Notes under the pieces: generated by a model
The model's input: only the letters and a program-made list of their open reading frames with translations
Told to the model about the DNA's origin: nothing
Databases searched by the model: none
From: JAAYZM01 sp964510785
GTDB lineage: Bacteria; Actinomycetota; Actinomycetes; Actinomycetales; Cellulomonadaceae
Length of the DNA stretch: 27,624 nt
NCBI GenBank assembly: GCA_964510785.1
Contig: CAZECM010000041.1
Coordinates: forward strand, 1 to 27,624
Reading direction: 5' to 3'
Position numbers and translations under genes: made by a program
In this document: positions 21,584-27,624 of the stretch, piece by piece
Numbering within the stretch: position 1 is the first letter of the stretch
Layout of the letters: every line of letters begins with the position of its first letter

Positions 21584-22071
21584 CCGTGATCACCGCCGCC
21601 GAGCTGGTGCAGCACGTGCGGCACGAGGGGGAGGAGCACCTCGAGCCCGTCCGCGACGGCCCCCGGGGAACCGGGAAGGTTGACGACGAGGGCGCCGTAC
21701 GACGTGGTGCCCGCGAGACCCCGCGAGAGCGCGGCGGTCGGCACGCGGGCGTAGCCGTGGCCGCGCAGCGCTTCCGGGATGCCCGGCAGCTCCTTGCTGA
21801 GCAGCGGGCGCGTGCCTTCGGGGGTCTCGTCCCGAGGGCCGACCCCCGTGCCGCCGCTCGTGACGACGAAGCGGGCGCCCGTGGCGAGGGCGTCGTGCAG
21901 TGCCGCGGCCACGGTGTCCGCGCCGTCGGGCACGACGACGACGGGCCCCACCTCGTACCCCGCCGACTCGAGCATCCAGACCGCGCGCGGGCCGGAGCGA
22001 TCCTCGGCCTCGCCTCGCGCGCAGCGGTCGGAGACGACGACCACCGCGGCCCGAACCCGGGGAGAAGGCAT
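21580..22071 (-). CDS. mogA: MogA/MoaB-family molybdopterin adenylyltransferase
   Basis: This 163-residue protein should adenylate molybdopterin before MoeA inserts molybdenum. Family motifs are VVVSDRCARGEAEDRSGP (11-28), FVVTSGGTGVGPRDETPEGT (68-87), ELPGIPEALR and NLPGSPGAV. It is the first gene of the minus-strand mogA-moaE-moaA operon. Its ATG lies 6 nt after a TAGCCT -10 with no Shine-Dalgarno. MogA and MoaB cannot be separated with certainty by eye; the adenylyltransferase role fits either. Confidence 0.92.
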   Translation of the reverse strand: MPSPRVRAAVVVVSDRCARGEAEDRSGPRAVWMLESAGYEVGPVVVVPDGADTVAAALHDALATGARFVVTSGGTGVGPRDETPEGTRPLLSKELPGIPEALRGHGYARVPTAALSRGLAGTTSYGALVVNLPGSPGAVADGLEVLLPLVPHVLHQLGGGDHG

Positions 22072-22077
22072 CTCGTC

Positions 22078-22083
22078 AGGCTA
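22078..22083 (-). promoter_or_regulatory. -10 element (TAGCCT) of the mogA-moaE-moaA operon
   Basis: TAGCCT on the minus strand ends 6 nt before the ATG at 22071. It faces away from the regulator promoter 30 bp further on, so the regulator's operator may influence both. Confidence 0.45.
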
Positions 22084-22113
22084 TCGCCCGAAGGTCCCAC
22101 CCCACGACGGCGC

Positions 22114-22133
22114 GAACCGGTAATAATCGGTTC
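22114..22133 (+). promoter_or_regulatory. Operator over the -10 of the ArsR/SufR-like regulator gene
   Basis: GAACCG-GTAATAAT-CGGTTC has perfect 6-bp arms. The AT-rich centre holds the -10 (TAATAA/AATAAT, 22121-22127). The right arm ends on the base before the ATG at 22134. The layout strongly suggests autoregulation of the downstream HTH gene, with a leaderless transcript. Confidence 0.65.
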
Positions 22134-22841
22134 ATGGCGTCAGCACCGGTCAGCACCTACCGCGCACTGGCCTCGCCGAGTCGCGTGGAGATCCTGCACA
22201 TCCTGCAGGAACAGGGGGAGCTCCCCCTCGACGACATCTGCCGCGCCGTCGGCCTGCACCACAACACGACGCGCGAGCACCTCGACCGGCTCGTCGAGGC
22301 GGGGTTCGTCGAGCGCAAGCCGGACCACCGTGGCACACGAGGGCGGCCGCGCATGCTCTACCGTGCCGCCGAGGCGCCCGGCCACCGCAGCCTCGACACC
22401 CACTTCCGCGAGCACTTCATGCGGGTGCTCGTGGCCGGGTACGGCACGGCGCTCGACTCACCGTCGGGTGCGGCACAGCAGGCGGGTGCGACGTGGGCCG
22501 CCGAGGCGCTGGGGGAGCGCGGGCCCAGGGTCGAGGAGGACGACGACGACGACGGCTTGCGGCAGCTCGCCGCGCTCGAGCTCCATCTCGAGGAGCTGGG
22601 GCTGCACCCCGAGGTCGCGGTCGCAGAGCTCGAGGTGCACCTGCACCGGTGCCCCTTCGTCGACCTCGCGCGCGAGCGCACCGAGGTGGTGTGCAGCGTC
22701 CACCTGGGGGTGGCGCGCGGCATCCTGAGCCACGAGGGCGGCCCCATCGTGGCCGAACGACTCGATCCGATGGTGGGACCGAGCCACTGCATCCTGCACC
22801 TCGCGCGCCGCGGCGACGAGGTCGGCGGGCCAGGTGAATAA
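22134..22841 (+). CDS. ArsR/SufR-like HTH regulator with a C-terminal cysteine set
   Basis: This 235-residue regulator has a winged helix at ~5-80 (YRALASPSRVEILHILQEQG, HHNTTREHLDRLVEAGFVER, then the wing GTRGRPRMLY). The C-terminal domain resembles the SufR group: HRCPFVDLARERTEVVCSVH then GPSHCILHL, giving Cys173, Cys187, His190 and Cys219 as possible Fe-S or metal ligands. A poly-Asp stretch (136-140) lies in the linker. It sits just upstream of narK-narG in the same direction, with a palindromic operator over its own -10. The likely role is sensing O2, NO or redox state to control nitrate respiration; this is inference. The Cys set lacks one Cys of a classic four-Cys SufR, so His190 might complete it. 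Confidence 0.85.
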   Translation: MASAPVSTYRALASPSRVEILHILQEQGELPLDDICRAVGLHHNTTREHLDRLVEAGFVERKPDHRGTRGRPRMLYRAAEAPGHRSLDTHFREHFMRVLVAGYGTALDSPSGAAQQAGATWAAEALGERGPRVEEDDDDDGLRQLAALELHLEELGLHPEVAVAELEVHLHRCPFVDLARERTEVVCSVHLGVARGILSHEGGPIVAERLDPMVGPSHCILHLARRGDEVGGPGE

Positions 22842-22929
22842 AACCGGCAGGTTCCGCTGCAGGATCCCCACGGGGTGGAGAGACTGAGGCCTGACGGTCT
22901 TTCCAGTGCCTGAACCGAGGGGTGCTCCC
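22842..22929 (+). promoter_or_regulatory. narK leader with direct repeats and a weak hairpin
   Basis: This 88-bp gap holds AACCGGCAGGTT (22842-22853), which reuses the AACC/GGTT halves of the regulator's operator. It also has direct repeats GCAGGTTCC (22847-22855) and GCAGGATCC (22859-22867) at 12-bp spacing, and a 6-bp stem AGACTG/CGGTCT (22881-22900, one wobble pair). GAGGGG, 7 nt before the ATG, is the likely Shine-Dalgarno. I see no good FNR-type site and no sure -10. Confidence 0.4.
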
Positions 22930-24234
22930 ATGCTGAACGTGACACCCAAGGTCGATCTCCGCACGTGGGACCCGGAAGATCCCGCGAAGTGGGACTCCTC
23001 GTTCGCGTGGCGCACGCTGTGGATCACGACGTACAACCTCACGCTGGCCTTCTGCGTCTGGTACCTCGTGAGCGCGGTGGCACCGCGGCTCACGACGATC
23101 GGCTACGACCTGACGTCGGAGCAGCTCTACTGGCTCGTCGCGGTTCCCGGTCTCGCGGGCGGCCTCATGCGGCTCATCTACATGTTCCTGCCGCCGATCG
23201 TCGGCACGCGGACCCTCGTCGGCGGCTCGGCGACGCTCCTGCTGCTGCCGATGATCGGCTGGACGCTCGCGGTGCGCAACGTCGACACCCCGTACTCGGT
23301 GCTGCTGCTCCTCGCGGCGATGGCGGGCGTGGGCGGTGGCGCGTTCTCGGGGTTCATGCCGTCGACGAGCTACTTCTTCCCCAGGCGACTCTCCGGGACC
23401 GCGCTCGGTCTGCAGGCCGGCATCGGCAACTTCGGGGTCAGCCTCATCCAGTTCCTCACCCCGTGGGTCGTGGGCTTCGGTCTGCTCGGCGTCACGGCCA
23501 TCAGCCCGCAGGAGAAGATCGACGGCGGCCACATGTGGCTGCACAACGCGGGCCTCGTGCTCGTGCCGTGGGTGATCCTCGGTATCGTGCTCGCCGCCGT
23601 CTACCTGCGCCGGGTGCCGATCAAGGCGAACTTCCGCGAGCAGCTCGACATCTTCCGCGACCGCCACACGTGGTACATGACGGCCGTCTACACCATGACG
23701 TTCGGGGCGTTCTCGGGCTTCGCGGCCCAGCTCGGCCTGCTCATCAACGCGCAGTACGGCAGCTTCGCCGACGCGCCGGACCCGCTCAAGTTCGCCTTCC
23801 TCGGGCCCCTCCTGGGTTCGATCACCCGCGCCGCGTGGGGTCCGCTGTGCGACCGCTTCGGCGGTGCCCTGTGGACCTTCGTCGCGGGCATCGGCATGAC
23901 GCTGAGCACGGTCTTCACGATCTTCTTCCTGACACCCACGGACGTGAGCCAGTTCGGGCTCTTCCTCGCGGGGATGCTCGCGATCTTCACCTTCGCGGGG
24001 ATCGGCAACGCCGGCACGTTCAAGCAGATGCCCATGATCTTCGACCGACGTCAGGCGGGCGGCGTCATCGGCTTCACGGCGTCGATCGCCGCGTTCGGGC
24101 CGTTCCTCGTAGGCGTCGCGCTCTCGATGTGGTCGCCCAGGGCGTTCTTCATCGGCTGCGCGGTGTTCTTCGCCGCGTGCACGGTCCTCACGTGGCAGCA
24201 GTACGCCCGCCCCGGCGCACCGAAGCCCGGCTGA
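22930..24234 (+). CDS. narK: Nitrate/nitrite transporter (NarK, MFS NNP family)
   Basis: This 434-residue membrane transporter imports nitrate and/or exports nitrite. It has twelve expected membrane segments. The nitrate-signature Gly/Asn motifs are both present: AGIGNFGVSLIQFLTPWVVG in the first half and FAGIGNAGTFKQMPMIF in the second. The substrate-binding Arg regions are also present (GLAGGLMRLIYMF, GSITRAAWGPLCDRFGG). The N-terminus has ~25 cytosolic residues (DLRTWDPEDPAKWDSSFAWR), usual for NarK types near narG. The ATG was chosen because GAGGGG precedes it by 7 nt; an ATG at 22906 would add 8 residues without a better site. It is followed after 34 bp by narG, so the two are probably co-transcribed. 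Confidence 0.95.
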   Translation: MLNVTPKVDLRTWDPEDPAKWDSSFAWRTLWITTYNLTLAFCVWYLVSAVAPRLTTIGYDLTSEQLYWLVAVPGLAGGLMRLIYMFLPPIVGTRTLVGGSATLLLLPMIGWTLAVRNVDTPYSVLLLLAAMAGVGGGAFSGFMPSTSYFFPRRLSGTALGLQAGIGNFGVSLIQFLTPWVVGFGLLGVTAISPQEKIDGGHMWLHNAGLVLVPWVILGIVLAAVYLRRVPIKANFREQLDIFRDRHTWYMTAVYTMTFGAFSGFAAQLGLLINAQYGSFADAPDPLKFAFLGPLLGSITRAAWGPLCDRFGGALWTFVAGIGMTLSTVFTIFFLTPTDVSQFGLFLAGMLAIFTFAGIGNAGTFKQMPMIFDRRQAGGVIGFTASIAAFGPFLVGVALSMWSPRAFFIGCAVFFAACTVLTWQQYARPGAPKPG

Positions 24235-24268
24235 CGCGAACGACCTCATGGCTAGCAAGGGAGCTGGA

Positions 24269-27200
24269 ATGAACCCCACCGCAGACCAGACGGCCGCCAG
24301 GGCGGGCCTCGACGGGCTCGCGAGCGACGCCTTGCTCAAGCTCGGCAGGTACTTGCGGCCGGGCCGGGTCTCCGACGACCTGCGCACCGTGCACCGCGAG
24401 GGCGGGCGCGACGCCGACGTGTTCTACCGGGACCGCTGGAGCCACGACAAGGTCGTGCGCTCGACCCACGGCGTCAACTGCACGGGCTCGTGCTCGTGGA
24501 AGGTGTACGTCAAGGACGGCATCATCACGTGGGAGACCCAGCAGACCGACTACCCGTCGGTGGGCCCGGACTCCCCGGAGTACGAGCCGCGCGGCTGCCC
24601 CCGCGGCGCCGCGTTCAGCTGGTACACGTACTCGCCCACGCGCATCCGCTACCCGTACGTCCGCGGGGTGCTGCTCGAGCTGTACCGCGCAGCACTCGCG
24701 CGCACCGGCGACCCCGTCGAGGCGTGGGCGAGCATCGTCGAGGACCCGTCCTCGGCCAAGGCCTACAAGAGCGCGCGCGGCAAGGGCGGGCTCGTGCGGG
24801 CCACGTGGGAAGAGGCGTCGCAGATCGCCGCGGCCGCGCAGGTCTACACGATCAAGAAGTACGGACCGGACCGCGTCGCGGGCTTCTCGCCGATCCCCGC
24901 GATGTCGATGGTCTCCCACGGCTCGGGCGCGCGCTACCACGCGCTCATCGGTGCCCCGATGCTCTCGTTCTACGACTGGTACGCGGACCTGCCCGTGGCC
25001 TCGCCGCAGGTGTTCGGCGACCAGACGGACGTCCCCGAGTCGGGCGACTGGTGGGACGCCGGGTACCTCATCATGTGGGGCTCCAACATCCCCGTGACGC
25101 GCACCCCGGACGCCCACTGGATGACGGAGGCCCGTTACAAGGGCCAGAAGGTCATCGCCGTCGCCCCGGACTACGCCGACAACGTCAAGTTCGCCGACGA
25201 GTGGCTCGCCGTCGCGCCCGGCACGGACGGCGCGCTCGCCATGGCGATGGGCCACGTCGTCCTCACCGAGTTCTTCGTGCGCCGTGACGTGCCGTACTTC
25301 ACCGAGTACGTCAAGAAGTACACGGACCTGCCCTTCCTCGTGCGGCTCGAGGAGCGCGACGGCGCCTTCGTGCCCGGCAAGTTCCTCACGGCGGCGGACC
25401 TGCCGGCAACGGAGCGGGCCGACGCCGGGGACGAGAACCTGCAGTTCAAGACGGTGCTGCTCGACGGTGCCACGGGGACCGCCGTCGTCCCCGGTGGTTC
25501 GCTCGGCTACCACTACGGCCCCGAGGGCGCGGGGAAGTGGAACCTCGACCTCGGCGAGGTGGACCCGATGCTCTCGGCGGCGGGCTCGTTCGACGGGCCC
25601 GTGGGCGAGACCGCCGAGGTGCTCCTGCCCCGCTTCGACACGACCGACGGGGCGGCGGCAACCCTGCACCGCGGGGTGCCCGTACGGACCGTGGGCGGGC
25701 ACCTCGTCACGACCGTGTTCGACCTGCTGCTCGCGCAGTACGGCGTCGGGCGCGAGGGGCTCCCGGGTACGTGGCCCACGGGCTACGACGACGGGGTCGA
25801 GCCGTGCACCCCGGCGTGGCAGGAGCAGTTCACGGGCGTGCCCGCAGCGAAGGCGGAGCGCATCGGGCGTGAGTTCGCCGCGAACGCCGAGGAGTCGCGC
25901 GGGCGGTCGATGATCATCATGGGTGCCGGCACCAACCACTGGTTCCACTCCGACACGATCTACCGCGCGTTCCTCGCCCTGACCACGCTCACGGGCTGCC
26001 AGGGCGTGAACGGCGGCGGCTGGGCCCACTACGTCGGCCAGGAGAAGGTGCGCCCCCTCACGGGCTTCAACCAGTACGCGAACGCCCTCGACTGGTCGCG
26101 CCCGCCGCGCAACATGATCCAGACGGCGTTCTGGTACCTCAACACCGACCAGTACCGCTACGACACCTTCGCGGCGGACGCACTCACGGCGGCCACCCCT
26201 GCCGGCGCCGAGGGCCGGTTCGCCGGGATGTCCACGGCTGACCTCATCGCCCAGTCCGCGCGCATGGGATGGATGCCCTCCTACCCGACCTTCGACCGCA
26301 ACCCGCTCGACCTCGTGGAAGAGGCGGCGGCGGCGGGGCAGGAGATCGGCGAGTACGTCCCGACGGAGCTCAAGACCGGTGCCCTGAGGTTCGCGGCCGA
26401 GGACCCCGACGCCCCGGAGAACTTCCCCCGCGTGCTGACGGTCTGGCGGGCCAACCTGCTCGGCTCCTCGGCCAAGGGCAACGAGTACTTCCTGCACCAC
26501 CTCCTCGGCACGGACTCGAACCTGCGGGCGAGCGAGGCGGCCAAGGAGCAACGTCCGCGCGACGTCGTCTGGCACGAGGAGGCGCCCACGGGGAAGCTCG
26601 ACCTGCTGCTCTCCCTCGACTTCCGCATGACGAGCACGACGATCTACTCCGACGTCGTGCTCCCTGCGGCGACGTGGTACGAGAAGTACGACCTCAACAC
26701 CACGGACATGCACCCGTTCGTGAACTCCTTCAGCCCGGCGATCGCACCACCGTGGCAGACGCGCACCGACTTCGACATCTTCCACACCCTCGCCAGGCAG
26801 TTCTCCGTGCTCGGTGCGAAGCACCTGGGCGTCCGCAAGGACGTCGTCGCCGTGCCGCTCACCCACGACACCCCGGACGAGATGGCGAACCCGCACGGCG
26901 TCGTCGCGGACTGGAAGTCGGGGGAGGTCGAGCCGATCCCGGGCAAGACCATGCCCAAGCTCGTCGTCGTCGAGCGCGACTACGGCGCGATCGCCGCGAA
27001 GATGGCGACGCTCGGCCCGCTCCTCGACTCGCTCGGCGCGACCACGAAGGGCATCACGTTCGACGTCGCGAAGGAGATCGCGTACCTCGGCCGCAAGAAC
27101 GGCGTGGCGCGCGACACCGGGGACCCGAAGGTCGACGGGCGGCCGCTGCTCACGCAGGACCGGTTCGCGTGCGAGATGATCCTCGCCCTGTCGGGCACCA

Positions 27201-27624
27201 CGAACGGCCGGCTCGCCGTGCAGGGCTTCGAGACGCTCGAGAAGCGCACGGGCACGAAGATGGCGGACCTCGCGGCGGAGCACGAGGGCAAGCAGGTCAC
27301 CTTCGCGGACACCCAAGGGGCGCCGACGACGGTCATCACCTCGCCCGAGTGGTCCGGGACCGAGCACGGCGGACGCCGGTACTCGCCCTTCACGGTCAAC
27401 GTCGAGCGGCTCAAGCCGTGGCACACCCTCACGGGCCGCCAGCACTTCTACCTCGACCACGACTGGATGACCGAGCTCGGCGAGGGGCTCATCGTGTTCC
27501 GCCCGCCGCTCGACATGAACGCGATGTTCGGCGAGACGGAGATCGGGTCGACGGGTGAGCTCGGCGTCACGGTGCGGTACCTGACGCCGCACAACAAGTG
27601 GTCGATCCACTCCGAGTACCAGGA
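24269..27624 (+). CDS. narG: Respiratory nitrate reductase alpha subunit NarG, 3' end missing
   Basis: This is the catalytic subunit of membrane-bound nitrate reductase, reading 1118 codons to the window edge of an expected ~1240. The FS0 4Fe-4S ligands are His67, Cys71, Cys75 and Cys110 (STHGVNCTGSCSWKVYVKDG, then RGCPRG), with the same spacing as E. coli NarG His50/Cys54/Cys58/Cys93. The molybdenum ligand is Asp236 in MLSFYDWYADLP. Other NarG landmarks are GQEKVRPLTGFNQYANALDW and WRANLLGSSAKGNEYFLHH. No twin-arginine signal is visible, as expected for a cytoplasm-facing NarG. AAGGGAG sits just before the ATG. It needs bis-MGD, which the moa/moe/mob genes in this window supply. narH, narJ and narI presumably follow outside the window. 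Confidence 0.97.
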   Translation, partial: MNPTADQTAARAGLDGLASDALLKLGRYLRPGRVSDDLRTVHREGGRDADVFYRDRWSHDKVVRSTHGVNCTGSCSWKVYVKDGIITWETQQTDYPSVGPDSPEYEPRGCPRGAAFSWYTYSPTRIRYPYVRGVLLELYRAALARTGDPVEAWASIVEDPSSAKAYKSARGKGGLVRATWEEASQIAAAAQVYTIKKYGPDRVAGFSPIPAMSMVSHGSGARYHALIGAPMLSFYDWYADLPVASPQVFGDQTDVPESGDWWDAGYLIMWGSNIPVTRTPDAHWMTEARYKGQKVIAVAPDYADNVKFADEWLAVAPGTDGALAMAMGHVVLTEFFVRRDVPYFTEYVKKYTDLPFLVRLEERDGAFVPGKFLTAADLPATERADAGDENLQFKTVLLDGATGTAVVPGGSLGYHYGPEGAGKWNLDLGEVDPMLSAAGSFDGPVGETAEVLLPRFDTTDGAAATLHRGVPVRTVGGHLVTTVFDLLLAQYGVGREGLPGTWPTGYDDGVEPCTPAWQEQFTGVPAAKAERIGREFAANAEESRGRSMIIMGAGTNHWFHSDTIYRAFLALTTLTGCQGVNGGGWAHYVGQEKVRPLTGFNQYANALDWSRPPRNMIQTAFWYLNTDQYRYDTFAADALTAATPAGAEGRFAGMSTADLIAQSARMGWMPSYPTFDRNPLDLVEEAAAAGQEIGEYVPTELKTGALRFAAEDPDAPENFPRVLTVWRANLLGSSAKGNEYFLHHLLGTDSNLRASEAAKEQRPRDVVWHEEAPTGKLDLLLSLDFRMTSTTIYSDVVLPAATWYEKYDLNTTDMHPFVNSFSPAIAPPWQTRTDFDIFHTLARQFSVLGAKHLGVRKDVVAVPLTHDTPDEMANPHGVVADWKSGEVEPIPGKTMPKLVVVERDYGAIAAKMATLGPLLDSLGATTKGITFDVAKEIAYLGRKNGVARDTGDPKVDGRPLLTQDRFACEMILALSGTTNGRLAVQGFETLEKRTGTKMADLAAEHEGKQVTFADTQGAPTTVITSPEWSGTEHGGRRYSPFTVNVERLKPWHTLTGRQHFYLDHDWMTELGEGLIVFRPPLDMNAMFGETEIGSTGELGVTVRYLTPHNKWSIHSEYQ

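Noticed and set aside
22842..22929. FNR/CRP-type anaerobic activator site (TTGAT-N4-ATCAA) before narK
   Set aside because: I searched the gap by eye and found no sequence close to this consensus.
24188..27610. 1140-codon open frame on the minus strand opposite narG
   Set aside because: It lies entirely antisense to a well-matched NarG. Its translation is low-complexity Arg/Gly/Val/His-rich sequence with no family motifs, a normal effect of very high GC at third codon positions.
1..27624. tRNA, rRNA, CRISPR arrays, insertion sequences or prophage genes
   Set aside because: Intergenic gaps are all under about 150 bases and none shows cloverleaf, spaced repeats or terminal inverted repeats; no transposase or integrase frame is present.

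Overview
The window is a very GC-rich, gene-dense stretch of chromosome from an actinobacterium. Codon use, GTG starts, ATGA/GTGA gene junctions and protein similarity to Micrococcales all fit; something Cellulomonas-like is my best guess from family resemblance, not a search result. Almost every base is coding. Many first genes of operons have a TAnnnT -10 hexamer ending 6-7 nt before the start codon, which points to leaderless mRNAs. I see no rRNA, tRNA, CRISPR array, insertion sequence or prophage gene, and no gene-free stretch longer than about 140 bases.

Left part (1-8 kb): the 5' two-fifths of a glycogen debranching enzyme (minus strand, cut by the window edge); a tightly overlapping operon of an ECF-like sigma factor, an O6-alkylguanine methyltransferase and two 3-methyladenine glycosylases (an alkylation-repair cassette); a long-chain acyl-CoA ligase with two abutting palindromic operators; a cation diffusion facilitator; and a leucyl aminopeptidase.

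Middle (8-13.1 kb): a two-gene copper/nitrite module. The first gene is a polytopic membrane protein with NnrS-like features. The second is an 878-residue fusion of a His-containing membrane domain, a blue-copper cupredoxin and a complete Cu nitrite reductase (NirK). Next comes a divergent pair, an HTH-less LysR-type effector-domain protein and a DUF5997 protein, sharing one 43-bp near-perfect palindrome that carries both -10 elements.

Right part (13-27.6 kb): molybdenum and nitrate respiration. A modABC molybdate transporter with a HTH-TOBE regulator runs on the minus strand. A moeZ-moeA-moaC-mobA-DUF6457-moaD operon runs on the plus strand and meets a mogA-moaE-moaA operon head-on, sharing a CTAG stop. 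Then come a Cys-containing ArsR/SufR-like regulator with its own operator, narK, and narG (cut by the right edge). Molybdate uptake, cofactor synthesis, nitrate/nitrite transport and nitrate reductase supply nitrite, which the NirK fusion can reduce to NO. The window therefore looks like a dissimilatory nitrate-to-NO island. The most unusual items are the three-part NirK, the sigma factor/alkylation-repair operon, and the palindromic divergent promoter with its HTH-less LysR protein and internally duplicated DUF5997 partner.
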